Assembly: GCF_039543185.1 (NCBI RefSeq)
Contig: NZ_BAABJG010000021.1
Location: 1-64,000, forward strand
Direction: 5' to 3'
Length of the DNA: 64,000 nt
From: Paenibacillus_S vulneris
Lineage (GTDB): Bacteria; Bacillota; Bacilli; Paenibacillales; NBRC-103111
Position 1 is the first letter of the stretch. Every line of letters starts with the position of its first letter. Under the pieces are notes generated by a model. It was not told the origin of the DNA. It did no database searches and worked only from the letters and a program-made list of their open reading frames with translations. Shown here piece after piece: positions 36,618 through 45,112 of the stretch. A program made the position numbers and the translations under genes.

Positions 36618-37304
36618 ATGAACGGGGATCACATCAAAATACTGATTGTAGACGATATGGAGGCTCATCGCAGAAGGCTTGAGCGTATCATTGCCGCTTG
36701 TGAGGATATGGAGAGTGTAGCGTCGGCAAGCTCAGGCTACGAAGCTGTCATGTACGCCGCCATGCATCAACCGGATATTATCCTGATGGATATCGAAATG
36801 GAGGATCCGCTAGCGGGCATTCATGCGGCCAAACAAATTAATGAGAAGCTGCCGCATATTAAAATTATTGTGTTGACGGTGCATAAGGACGACAATATTA
36901 TTTTCGCTGCGTTTCAAACCGGCATTATGGATTACATCCTGAAAACGGCGGAGAAGGAAGAAATTGTGGAGGCCATACGCTCGGCTTTTCATAACCGGTC
37001 CCCCATCCGTCCCATGATCGCCGAGAAGATACGCGAGGAATTCGTCCGGATCAAAAAAACGGAAACCAGCCTGCTCTATGTCATTCAAATTATATCGGAG
37101 CTGACGCCAAGCGAGCTGCAGGTGCTCAAGCTTCTCTGTGAGAATAAAACGCGCAAGCAAATATCCGAGGAGCGGACCGTCGAATACGAAACGATCAAAA
37201 AGCAGGTCGGCAGCATCCTGAAAAAATTCAAAATGCAGAGCACGGCCGAGGTGGTGGCGACGGTCAATGAATTGAAAATATTCGAGGTGCTGAAAAAACT
37301 ATGA
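36618..37304 (+). CDS. Response regulator, NarL/LuxR type
   Basis: A 228-residue response regulator. The receiver domain has the acidic pair VDD (11-13), the phospho-acceptor Asp 58 in LMDIEM and the conserved Lys in the DYILKTAEK segment. The C-terminal domain (about 165-225) is a LuxR-type helix-turn-helix: LTPSELQVLKLLCENKTRKQ followed by the recognition helix around E-T-I-K-K-Q-V. A GGGGAGG site precedes the ATG. It is partner to the upstream kinase and probably activates the neighbouring sugar transport genes. Confidence 0.92.
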   Translation: MNGDHIKILIVDDMEAHRRRLERIIAACEDMESVASASSGYEAVMYAAMHQPDIILMDIEMEDPLAGIHAAKQINEKLPHIKIIVLTVHKDDNIIFAAFQTGIMDYILKTAEKEEIVEAIRSAFHNRSPIRPMIAEKIREEFVRIKKTETSLLYVIQIISELTPSELQVLKLLCENKTRKQISEERTVEYETIKKQVGSILKKFKMQSTAEVVATVNELKIFEVLKKL

Positions 37305-37316
37305 CTGTAACGCAAA

Positions 37317-37350
37317 ACGGCAGCTTTCGAGAGTCTCGAAGCTGCCGTGT
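37317..37350 (+). terminator. Terminator between response regulator and second receptor
   Basis: ACGGCAGCTTTCGAG and CTCGAAGCTGCCGT form a long stem with one bulged T. It lies between convergent genes and may serve both; the plus-strand tail is only weakly T-rich. Confidence 0.65.
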
Positions 37351-37380
37351 GTATTAATTTCAGCTAAACATGTTAACCCG

Positions 37381-38694
37381 CTATTTCTTCGCTGCCTCGA
37401 TATCCTTGGCCGCCTGCTCCGCCGCCTTGCGGAAGGCGGTGTTTGCATCGCTCAAGTCCTGAGCAACCTCCCGGAACGCTGCTGTCGTAGGCTTCTCGGC
37501 TATATCATCGTAGACGGTTTTGGGTGAAATCGGCGCCGGCTTGGTCGGATAAAAGGCTTTGATGTTTTTCCCTTTCAGCGTCGGTACATCCTTGCCGAAC
37601 GATTCGATCAGCTTCGGATTGTTCACAACCGGCATTCCCGTGCCGTCCGCCGCGAATTTCTCCTGCATCTCGTCGGAGGTCAGATAAGCCAATATATCAA
37701 AGGCAACATCCTTATGCTTGCTTGTGCTGGCGATGCTGGCAAGGGTAGGGTACATCTGGGAGCCGACTCCCGGCGCTTCTTTGAACGATGGCAGCGGTAC
37801 GGCATCCAGATTCATATCCGCAGGGGCTCCTACCATCGTGCTGTTAAAGTAAGCGTACATGGCAAGCGTCCGGTCCTTGATGAACAGATCGGCCTCCTTC
37901 CCGTGCTTCTCCTTCGGAAGAACCGCGCCCGGGATTTTATAAAACCTCGCGAAATTTTCCGCGAACATTTTGAATTTCTCCGTATCCATCGCTGGCTTCA
38001 TCGTCTGGGGATCAACGAATGGCAGCGATAGCTGGTTCACCCTCTCCATATGGGACACGGAGGTTGCAAAGCCGTAGTATTGCGTCCCTCCCTCCGTACG
38101 CGTCATCTTTTTGGACAGCTCATACAGATCGTCCCAGGTCATGCCCTCCTTAGGGTAAGGTACGCCGAACTTGTCAAACAAATCCTTGTTGTACATAAGA
38201 ACTTCCGCCGTCGTAAAGATCGGTAGAGAGAATATACTCCCTTTGCCATAATCCTTAATGAAATCAAACATAGATTTTTCCAAACGGCTTGTATCGTAAT
38301 TGGTTTTCTTAATAAATTCGCCTAAATCAGTCTGAAGGTTGTAATTTTGGAACTGGGCGACGAAGCCTATGGATAGAATGACGATATCAAGGTCCTGCCC
38401 GGAGGCTATAACCTCATTAATACTCGTTCCCGTACCGAATGGGATAAATTTGGGGGTCACATACGGAAACTTCTCTTTAATTTTCTTCCCCATCAAGTCC
38501 ATAAACTGCTCATCCGTCGTTCCCGTATTAGGACGGTAAAACGTAATTTCTACAGGCTCCCGCTTGACCTCGTTAGCTGCCTTGGCTGTAGGTTGATTCT
38601 CCTTGGAGCCTCCGCCGTCCGCACCTCCACAGGCGGACAACATCAAGAGCGTACTTAAGGATGAAGCCAGCATCACACGATTTCTTCTTTTCAT
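37381..38694 (-). CDS. Second sugar ABC substrate-binding lipoprotein (no adjacent permeases)
   Basis: A 437-residue CUT1-type receptor. The ATG at 38694 gives a lipoprotein signal MKRRNRVMLASS with lipobox LLMLSAC and has a GGGGGG site. The mature part carries AEVLMYNKDLFDKFGVPYPK and MTWDDLYELSKKMT, as in the other receptor of this locus, but the two are clearly diverged. There are no permease genes next to it, so it may feed the MalF/MalG-like permeases encoded 5 kb away or act with the two-component system as a sensing receptor. A cre-like box lies about 90 bases upstream. Confidence 0.9.
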   Translation of the reverse strand: MKRRNRVMLASSLSTLLMLSACGGADGGGSKENQPTAKAANEVKREPVEITFYRPNTGTTDEQFMDLMGKKIKEKFPYVTPKFIPFGTGTSINEVIASGQDLDIVILSIGFVAQFQNYNLQTDLGEFIKKTNYDTSRLEKSMFDFIKDYGKGSIFSLPIFTTAEVLMYNKDLFDKFGVPYPKEGMTWDDLYELSKKMTRTEGGTQYYGFATSVSHMERVNQLSLPFVDPQTMKPAMDTEKFKMFAENFARFYKIPGAVLPKEKHGKEADLFIKDRTLAMYAYFNSTMVGAPADMNLDAVPLPSFKEAPGVGSQMYPTLASIASTSKHKDVAFDILAYLTSDEMQEKFAADGTGMPVVNNPKLIESFGKDVPTLKGKNIKAFYPTKPAPISPKTVYDDIAEKPTTAAFREVAQDLSDANTAFRKAAEQAAKDIEAAKK

Positions 38695-38781
38695 TCCATG
38701 ACCCCCCGAAAATGAAATATGCAAGGAAAGACACTGATTCAAGGTGACGTTTAACCTGTAGCACCGCTTTATGACCTCGAA

Positions 38782-38795
38782 TTAAAACGCTTACA
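38782..38795 (-). promoter_or_regulatory. Cre-like box before second receptor gene
   Basis: On the minus strand TGTAAGCGTTTTAA matches TGWNANCGNTNWCA except at the thirteenth base. A second, weaker copy (two mismatches) lies about 10 bases further upstream, around 38797-38810. Confidence 0.4.
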
Positions 38796-38908
38796 TAAAT
38801 CGCTTTCATTTATTATATAACAAAAGAACATTGCAGCATGCACCACAATATTCATTCATTTTTGTACTATATTCACATCTTATTCAAAACCTCTTGCCAA
38901 TGTTCGAA

Positions 38909-39769
38909 TCAACCCGCAGAGCCCCAAATAGCCACCAGCATAATGCCCATAGCGACGACGGCAGAGGATACGATTCTTTGAAGCCCCTGTTTTTCTTTTA
39001 ACAGCCAGACCCCCAATATCGTCCCGAATACGATTCCCACCTCTCTTATCGGTGAAATGTGGGACAACGGGGAAATATTCATGGCATACAAAAACAGCAG
39101 ATAAGAGCCCGGATTCAAAATGGATCCGACGGCAATCCCCTTCCATTGCTCCATCAGCTTCTTCTTCCAATGCGGGACGGTACGGACCGACTTGGAAATG
39201 CCGAGGACGAAACCGATATTGGCAATCTCCAGCAAAGTAAACGGCGACAGATTGGACAAATTCAGTTTGTCGACAAGGACGTAGCATGTCGTGCACAGCC
39301 CTACCAAAAGAGCTAATATTACGGGCTTCCCCTGCGCATGGCCGCTATGACGTCCAAGCAGCCGGCTGCTCATAAGAAAAATTCCGGTTATGATGCAAGC
39401 GAGCCCCAGCCATCCCCACAAAGAAAGCGATTCGCCGAGAAATAGCACGCCAATTGCCGGAATCAGCAGCGTCGACGTCCCTCTCATCAGCGGATACACC
39501 TGGGACAGATCACCGTGCTTGTAGGTTTCTGTCAGCAGAAGACCATAGGCGGCCTGCAACCCGAGGGATAACAGAACGAGCAGCCAGCCGGAAGCCGGTA
39601 GCTGTGCATGAAGGAGCTCCATGAAAGATGAGGGAAGAAGCACGAGGACGGAGGGGATAAGAATAGCCCATAGAAACAAGCCCTTCTCCTCGCTTTTCTT
39701 CGCGAACAAATTCCAGACCGCATGGGTCAATCCTGAACAAATGACTAATAGTACGGCAACAATGATCAA
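38909..39769 (-). CDS. DMT-superfamily (EamA) transporter
   Basis: A 286-residue membrane protein with about ten membrane segments in two similar halves, typical of EamA-type drug/metabolite transporters. The second half has HISPIREVGIVFGTILGVWLLKE, a common EamA signature. The start is TTG at 39769 with a GAGGGG site. The substrate cannot be told. It lies alone between the second receptor gene and a GNAT gene. Confidence 0.88.
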   Translation of the reverse strand: MIIVAVLLVICSGLTHAVWNLFAKKSEEKGLFLWAILIPSVLVLLPSSFMELLHAQLPASGWLLVLLSLGLQAAYGLLLTETYKHGDLSQVYPLMRGTSTLLIPAIGVLFLGESLSLWGWLGLACIITGIFLMSSRLLGRHSGHAQGKPVILALLVGLCTTCYVLVDKLNLSNLSPFTLLEIANIGFVLGISKSVRTVPHWKKKLMEQWKGIAVGSILNPGSYLLFLYAMNISPLSHISPIREVGIVFGTILGVWLLKEKQGLQRIVSSAVVAMGIMLVAIWGSAG

Positions 39770-39966
39770 AAGAAGTCATCCCCTCTCACCAACCAACACA
39801 CATATTAACACACAAACACACAAATATTCAACCCTTTTTCCGGTTTCAAATAACACTTGTCAGGGGCGCCTCTCCTACTTTTTCATTTGAACTAAACTTT
39901 CCGTTGCTCCTCTTTCCTACAGCGTTTAATCTGAAGCTATCTTTCATTCGGAAAGGATGCGTCCAT

Positions 39967-40422
39967 ATGTTAGCTATTACATCCATTCAGGATTGCCCTG
40001 AGCGCCAGATGGAGCTTGCGGAATATGTTAAAGCAAAGTGGCCCAACGTAGCCAATGTTGTTCTTCCTCAGATTGATCTAAGCTTATCGTCAGAAGCAGG
40101 CTTGCCGTTTACATTTCTGCTCCTGAAGGACAATCAAATCATTGGATTTTATCAGTTAATTCAACATGAATTTGTAAGGAGAAAAGATTTAACCCCGTGG
40201 ATAGCTCCACTATTCATTGACGAAAAAGAGCGGGGACAAGCGTATGGCTCGGTTTTATTGGAGCACGCCCGAAACATAGCGGGGCAATTGGGCTATAAGA
40301 AGGTCTATTTGGCGACGGACCATATTCTCTACTATGAGAAATATGGCTTTAGGGAAATTGGATTGGACATTTTCGAATGGGGAAGACCAACTAAACTATA
40401 TGAGCATGACACCATTGTGTAA
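39967..40422 (+). CDS. GNAT-family N-acetyltransferase
   Basis: A 151-residue acyl-CoA-dependent acetyltransferase. The acetyl-CoA-binding motif A region is WIAPLFIDEKERGQAYGSVL, a variant of the usual V-x-P-x-x-R/Q-x-x-G-x-G/A. YYEKYGFREIG near the C terminus is the family's motif B. The ATG at 39967 has an AAAGGA site and is preferred over an upstream open extension. Substrate unknown. Confidence 0.88.
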   Translation: MLAITSIQDCPERQMELAEYVKAKWPNVANVVLPQIDLSLSSEAGLPFTFLLLKDNQIIGFYQLIQHEFVRRKDLTPWIAPLFIDEKERGQAYGSVLLEHARNIAGQLGYKKVYLATDHILYYEKYGFREIGLDIFEWGRPTKLYEHDTIV

Positions 40423-40461
40423 TTCAACATCGTTCAGAATGGGACCACCCGTATCAAAATA

Positions 40462-40506
40462 GCCCCGTAAGAGGACCCTATTAGGGGTACAAATCCTCTT
40501 ACGGGG
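40462..40506 (-). terminator. Perfect hairpin between GNAT and DeoR genes
   Basis: GCCCCGTAAGAGGA and TCCTCTTACGGGGC form a perfect 14-base stem, with a smaller CCCTA/TAGGG hairpin in the loop. On the minus strand it is followed by TATTTTG, so it best serves the DeoR gene, though it may stop both convergent transcripts. Confidence 0.7.
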
Positions 40507-40597
40507 CAAGCTGTTACCGTATGACTTCTACAGGTTGTCAAGCATCCTCAACAGAACGGCAACCGCTTCGGCGCGCTTGGCCTGTTATTGCTTCACT

Positions 40598-41365
40598 TTA
40601 TTCAAATACGATTGAAATCCCACTATTCGCATACTTCTCCACAATCTCCCGATCAATTAATGAATCGGTGACAATGCGCTCCACTTCGTTAATCGCACAA
40701 ACCTTGATCAATGACACGACCTCGAATTTGCTGCTGTCGGCGAGCGCGATGGTGCGCTTGGCATTTTTATGCATAATCTTTTTGAGCTGGATCTCGCCGA
40801 TGCCGTAATCGGTAATCCCCTCTTCCAGAGAAATCCCGCTCACGCTCATGAAGAACAGATCGGCATGGAATTGCGAGACGAAGGCTTCCGCCAGCTCCCC
40901 GACAACCCCACGTTCCTGATTGCGTATGACGCCGCCCGTCAGGATAATCGTATAATTGGGCATCTCTACAAGCTCATTGGCAATCGGAAGAGAATTGGTA
41001 ATGATCGTAAGCCGCTCAAACTTGCGCTTCAAGGCGCGTGCAAACTCCGTATTGGTAGTGCTGACATCCAACGCTATGGACTGCCCTTCCTCTACGTACC
41101 GGGTAGCCAGCTCAACGAGCTGCTTCTTCTCCTCGACGAATTTCGTTTCCCGAAACGTTAACGGCTGTTCCTTCTTATAGTCTATGTCAGCCAGAATGGC
41201 TCCACCGTGCACCCGCTTAAGAAAGCCTTCCTTCTCCAGAAATTCCAAATCTCTGCGCACCGTTTCGAACGAGACGCCGAACATCTCAATCAGATCGGAG
41301 ACGACGACCGATTTTTCTTTGTTAATTTTTTGAATGATGGCTTGATGCCTTTGCTGCACGAACAA
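40598..41365 (-). CDS. DeoR-family transcriptional regulator
   Basis: A sugar-phosphate-responsive repressor type. The N-terminal winged helix has VSDLIEMFGVSFETVRRDL followed by the G-F-L-K-R-V-H-G-G-A segment; the C-terminal sensor domain (DeoRC) has IALDVSTTNTEFAR and the ADSSKF motif. I chose TTG at 41365 (255 residues), which has AAGGACGG upstream and gives the usual length and N terminus. The frame is open for 30 more residues to 41455 but these do not resemble the family. No sugar operon adjoins it directly, so its target is unclear. Confidence 0.9.
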   Translation of the reverse strand: MFVQQRHQAIIQKINKEKSVVVSDLIEMFGVSFETVRRDLEFLEKEGFLKRVHGGAILADIDYKKEQPLTFRETKFVEEKKQLVELATRYVEEGQSIALDVSTTNTEFARALKRKFERLTIITNSLPIANELVEMPNYTIILTGGVIRNQERGVVGELAEAFVSQFHADLFFMSVSGISLEEGITDYGIGEIQLKKIMHKNAKRTIALADSSKFEVVSLIKVCAINEVERIVTDSLIDREIVEKYANSGISIVFE

Positions 41366-41483
41366 GTTATTTCCGTCCTTTCCAACAAGCTGGCTCGCGG
41401 AAACACAAGCTATCGACATTGTAGCATAAACCAACCGTTTTTCATAACGAAACACACACAGTTACAACTACCCGCACAAGAGA

Positions 41484-43469
41484 TCAGATAGGCTCCTCCT
41501 CCAGACGGGTCGCTTCCGTATAATTGATAAACTTGCGCAACGCGCCGGCCATTTCGCGGCTGATCTCTCCCTGTTCAAACAGCTGCTGAACCTCGTTCCG
41601 CTCCGCCTGGATCGCCTTGAATAGCAGCTCCGTCTTCTGCTTATGGAACTGCTCCAATTTATGCGGTTGAATCTGCTTCCTGCATAGCCGATCAATCAAG
41701 ATATGGTAGTGAGAAATAACCGTTTCATAAGCACTTCGGTTTTTCTCGGTGATTTGCTTCTGGATTGCCGATATGGCCGCGCGCGACGTCTGAATTTTGG
41801 CTGAGCGGAGCGAATCGGTAGGCAGGCCTTGCTCCTGCTTCTTCCTGCCCCACTTCGACCATAAACGCTTCATCACAATGGCAGGCACCGACAGCCTAAG
41901 ACGAAGCCGGTTCGAACAGGCGAGCTCCATTTCGTTCAGCATCCGCCGTGCCTGCAGCTCCACCTCGTGCGATATTTCTTTGTCAGCCAGCATTCGGGCC
42001 AGCTCCTCGCGCTCCGCCTGAATGCCGATCAGTCTGGCTTCATTCTCCATCACCCGATACGCCTGGCTTAATCTGGAGTCGTTGTAACCGATCTCGGTTC
42101 CCGCCCTCAGAAGCTTTTTATAATCGGTAATCACGGATTGGGCCGCAGGGCGGTTCTCGTCAGTCATTTCTTCTCTAATGGAGCTTATGGCCGCCTTAAT
42201 AATCCGGATTCTCGCATCCTTCTCCTGCAGCTGATGACTGTCCTCCGCTCCCCCTTCCTCACGCTTTGCGAAGAGCGGCAGCAGAAGACTCGCGGCCAGA
42301 AGCGTGAACAAGATCACGCCTGCCGAAATAAAAATAATGAGGGACCGCTCCGGAAACGGGCTTCCGTCCATTAAAGTGTAAGGGATCGAAAATGCGCCTG
42401 CCAGAGTGACCGCTCCTCGCACACCTGACAAGGAGGTCAGCAAGGAAGCGGTAAAGTCGGCTTTCTTCAAAAACAGAAAAACCCAGATAAAGCGAAGACA
42501 GATCAGCATGAGCGAGACGATAATAATATAGCCGAACACCTGCGCATTATTAAAAGCGGCGTCGACATAGATGACATGAATGACCTCAGGTATTTGCACC
42601 CCCAGAATGAGAAATACAAGGCCGTTCAAGATGAACAAAATAACCGACCAGGTGCTGGCGGAGACGATCTGCATTTTAGAGGTCGTGTTCTCCATATGAT
42701 CCTTCTCGACCGCATGAACGATCCCCGCAGCCACCACGGCCAAAATGCCGGATACCTTGCATTCCTCCGCCAGAAAGTAGATGAGGCAGGGAGTTATCAT
42801 TTGCAGCAGCATATGGAAGGTCGCATCCTCCATACCTAACCGGCGAATCAGCATCCGGATGCGAATGATGAGAAAGGCAGCGACGACGCCGACCGCCAGC
42901 CCGCCTATCGCGACCAGCACAAAGTTAAGCGCGGCGCTGCCCAGCGAGAAGGCTCCGGTAACCATAGCCGCTATGGCGAACTTGAAGGCGACCAGGCCGG
43001 AGGCATCGTTCATCAGCGCCTCTCCTTCGAGAAGGCGCATGATCTTCTTCGGCAATCGGATACGCCCTGCCAAGGAGCTTACCGCAACCGCATCTGTGGG
43101 GGATAAGATGGCAGCCAAAGCAAAGGCGGCCGGAAGCGGAATCGATGGAATCATCCAATGGATAAAATAGCCGACAACAAATACAGTGACGAAAACCAGT
43201 CCTAACGCTAACAATAAAATCGGAACCCGCAATCTCCAGAGCTCGTCTCTTGGGGTCATTTTGCCATCATTAAACAAGAGAGGGGCAATGAATAAAATAA
43301 AGAACAGCTCAGGCTCCAAGGGAAGGTGAAGTCCTAGCGGCAAAATGGCCAATATCATTCCCAAGGCAACCTGAATTAGCGGGACAGGAACGAGCGGCAT
43401 AAACCGGTTCAGCAAATTAGAAAGAATGATCATTACCAGCAGCATAAGGACCGCCAAAAATACTTCCAT
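41484..43469 (-). CDS. Sodium/proton antiporter, CPA1 family
   Basis: A 661-residue monovalent cation/proton antiporter. The first 400 residues hold about 12 membrane segments, with LSPTDAVAVSSL and EALMNDASGLVAFKFA carrying the transport-site Asp residues of CPA1 exchangers. The last 260 residues form a charged cytoplasmic tail with two similar arginine- and glutamate-rich segments, likely regulatory. It exchanges Na+ for H+ across the cell membrane. The ATG at 43469 has a GGAG site; it appears to be a single-gene unit. Confidence 0.92.
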   Translation of the reverse strand: MEVFLAVLMLLVMIILSNLLNRFMPLVPVPLIQVALGMILAILPLGLHLPLEPELFFILFIAPLLFNDGKMTPRDELWRLRVPILLLALGLVFVTVFVVGYFIHWMIPSIPLPAAFALAAILSPTDAVAVSSLAGRIRLPKKIMRLLEGEALMNDASGLVAFKFAIAAMVTGAFSLGSAALNFVLVAIGGLAVGVVAAFLIIRIRMLIRRLGMEDATFHMLLQMITPCLIYFLAEECKVSGILAVVAAGIVHAVEKDHMENTTSKMQIVSASTWSVILFILNGLVFLILGVQIPEVIHVIYVDAAFNNAQVFGYIIIVSLMLICLRFIWVFLFLKKADFTASLLTSLSGVRGAVTLAGAFSIPYTLMDGSPFPERSLIIFISAGVILFTLLAASLLLPLFAKREEGGAEDSHQLQEKDARIRIIKAAISSIREEMTDENRPAAQSVITDYKKLLRAGTEIGYNDSRLSQAYRVMENEARLIGIQAEREELARMLADKEISHEVELQARRMLNEMELACSNRLRLRLSVPAIVMKRLWSKWGRKKQEQGLPTDSLRSAKIQTSRAAISAIQKQITEKNRSAYETVISHYHILIDRLCRKQIQPHKLEQFHKQKTELLFKAIQAERNEVQQLFEQGEISREMAGALRKFINYTEATRLEEEPI

Positions 43470-43649
43470 CCTGCCAAGTCTCCTTCAGGGAATATGGTGT
43501 CGTCTAACACTTGTATAACCGAATTTCCCCCGGGATAAACGATTATCTTTGAACGCTCCGCCTACTTTTGTGATTAACGCCGCTTTCCATGTATAATATA
43601 GCTACTTATGCCGAACGGCTGAATTTGACTAATGGGGGGAATCCGTCCC

Positions 43650-44456
43650 ATGGATACTAACGGAAGCTTATACGAGCAGCAGACGGCCAAGGCCCTGAAG
43701 CTGTGGGAGAGGGAATTATTAAAGCCGCCAGGATTACTGGAGAGAACGTCACGGTCGGTTTCGATGAAAATCAATCAGGTCATTCCGGAAAAGGTGCATC
43801 AGACGATTACGGCAACCGTTAAGGGAATTGTCCAGACCGCGTTATTCAGCCTGGAATATATGCCCAAGAATCCTCCTATCGTCGGAGCTACGCTTGCCTT
43901 GAGAGATCACAGGGCCGAAGAACTGCTCGGCTTTTATAAAAAGCTGGCGGCGGCGGAAGGCGCGGGCACAGGCGCGGGAGGCATTCTGCTCGGGCTGGCG
44001 GATTTCCCCATTCTCATCGGAATTAAAATGAAGTTTCTGTTCGAGCTGGCGCATGCCTATGGGCATTCCACACAGGATTACCGGGAGCGGCTGTTTATCC
44101 TGTATATTTTTCAGCTGGCCTTCTCGGGCCAGGATAAAAAGCAGGCGTTATTCCGGACCTTGTCCCGTTGGCCGGAAACCGCACGCTCTCTCCCGCCTGC
44201 CGAATCTTACGCTCGGCATATTGATTGGAAGCAGCTGCAGCAGGAGTATCGGGATACGATCGATTTTCGAAAGATGCTCCAGCTGGTGCCGGGCATAGGC
44301 GCTGTCGTCGGCGCATGGGCGAACTACGGCCTGCTCGATGAGCTGGGCCGGGTCGGCATGAACTGCTACCGGCTGCGCTGGCTTCAGGAAGCGGAAGCCC
44401 GTAAACTGCAGGATTCTTCGGATCCAGAAAAGGGGGATGGAACGGATGAAGATTAG
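43650..44456 (+). CDS. EcsC-family protein
   Basis: A 268-residue protein of the EcsC family, named after the third gene of the B. subtilis ecs locus; its biochemical role is not known. Typical segments are FYKKLAAAEGAGTGAGG and LADFPILIGIKMKFLFELA, then LVPGIGAVVGAWANYGLLDE. The middle contains a weakly hydrophobic helix pair, so it may sit at the membrane. I chose the ATG at 43650, which has GGGGGGA eight bases upstream, over one 18 bases earlier. It overlaps the following cupin gene by 11 bases. No ecsA or ecsB is nearby. Confidence 0.87.
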   Translation: MDTNGSLYEQQTAKALKLWERELLKPPGLLERTSRSVSMKINQVIPEKVHQTITATVKGIVQTALFSLEYMPKNPPIVGATLALRDHRAEELLGFYKKLAAAEGAGTGAGGILLGLADFPILIGIKMKFLFELAHAYGHSTQDYRERLFILYIFQLAFSGQDKKQALFRTLSRWPETARSLPPAESYARHIDWKQLQQEYRDTIDFRKMLQLVPGIGAVVGAWANYGLLDELGRVGMNCYRLRWLQEAEARKLQDSSDPEKGDGTDED

Positions 44457-44787
44457 CAAACAAACCGCAGAGCATTATGTATGGGGAGATCAATCTGACG
44501 GATGGCACTTGGTCAAGCAGGAGGACTTAAGCGTCATCCATGAACGGATGCCCGCCGGAACCGCGGAAGTGCGTCATTATCATGTACGATCCCGGCAGTT
44601 TTTTTTCGTGCTGAAGGGCGCGGCGGAGATGGAGCTGAACGGTGAGACGGTACAGCTTCAGCCTCAGGAAGGGATCGAAATCCCTCCGGGAGTCCCCCAT
44701 CAAATGAAAAACAGTTCGGAGCAGGACGTAGAATTTCTGGTCATCTCCCACCCGCAAACCCGCGGAGATCGTATCTCGGCGGAATAG
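44446..44787 (+). CDS. Small cupin-domain protein
   Basis: A 113-residue single-cupin protein. Motif 1 is RHYHVRSRQFFFVLKGAAEM and motif 2 is PQEGIEIPPGVPHQMKN, giving His and Glu/Gln ligands for a metal. Such proteins resemble the binding part of mannose-6-phosphate isomerases, but the substrate is unknown. It overlaps the end of the EcsC-family gene and is translated with it; the ATG at 44446 has a GGGGGATGG site. Confidence 0.85.
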   Translation: MKISKQTAEHYVWGDQSDGWHLVKQEDLSVIHERMPAGTAEVRHYHVRSRQFFFVLKGAAEMELNGETVQLQPQEGIEIPPGVPHQMKNSSEQDVEFLVISHPQTRGDRISAE

Positions 44788-44835
44788 GCTCGGTCATGCC
44801 ATGCTACTGACCCGCCCCTGGTATCCCTCCGACTT

Positions 44836-44874
44836 AAAAAAGAAAAAATAAAGAAGCTCCTTTTAGGAAGCTTC
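44836..44874 (-). terminator. Hairpin with A/T tract left of palindromic element
   Basis: GAAGCTCC and GGAAGCTTC form a stem with one bulge, and the flanking A-rich tract gives a T-rich tail on the minus strand. It could end minus-strand transcripts coming from the oxidase operon. Confidence 0.5.
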
Positions 44875-44877
44875 GGG

Positions 44878-45079
44878 TTGTTGAGAAGTCTGGTTTTGCG
44901 GGAACTTTGCTACATATGGAGGTGGGGTATGCTTCGGAAGAGTTTACGTCCGCCTTTGAAACCCGCGAAAATACCGCATAAAATTAAATAAATATTTCGC
45001 GGGTTTCAACAGCGGCTGTAGGGGCATACCCCACCGGAGTATATTAGCAAAAGTTCAAGCTCTACAGGCTTCTCAACAA
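44878..45079. repeat. 202-bp imperfect palindrome with terminal inverted repeats
   Basis: The element begins TTGTTGAGAAG and ends with the exact reverse complement, CTTCTCAACAA. Inside, GGTGGGGTATGC (left) pairs with GCATACCCCACC (right), and TTGAAACCCGCGAAA pairs with TTTCGCGGGTTTCAA around an AT-rich centre of about 24 bases. The arms of about 90 bases are otherwise diverged, with several mismatches and short gaps. No open reading frame of note and no obvious target duplication are present. It could be a miniature transposable element or a structured RNA. Confidence 0.75.
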
Positions 45080-45083
45080 ACTC

Positions 45084-45112
45084 GCTCCCTTCTAGGGGGC
45101 TTCTTTATTTTT
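45084..45112 (+). terminator. Hairpin right of palindromic element
   Basis: GCTCCC and GGGGGC form a six-base stem (one T-G pair) followed by TTCTTTATTTTT. It would end plus-strand transcripts of the EcsC-cupin pair and abuts the oxidase subunit I stop codon. Confidence 0.55.

Noticed and set aside
44788..45110. Insertion sequence remnant in the EcsC-oxidase gap
   Set aside because: Only a palindrome is present; no transposase fragment or target duplication was seen, so it is reported as a palindromic element instead.
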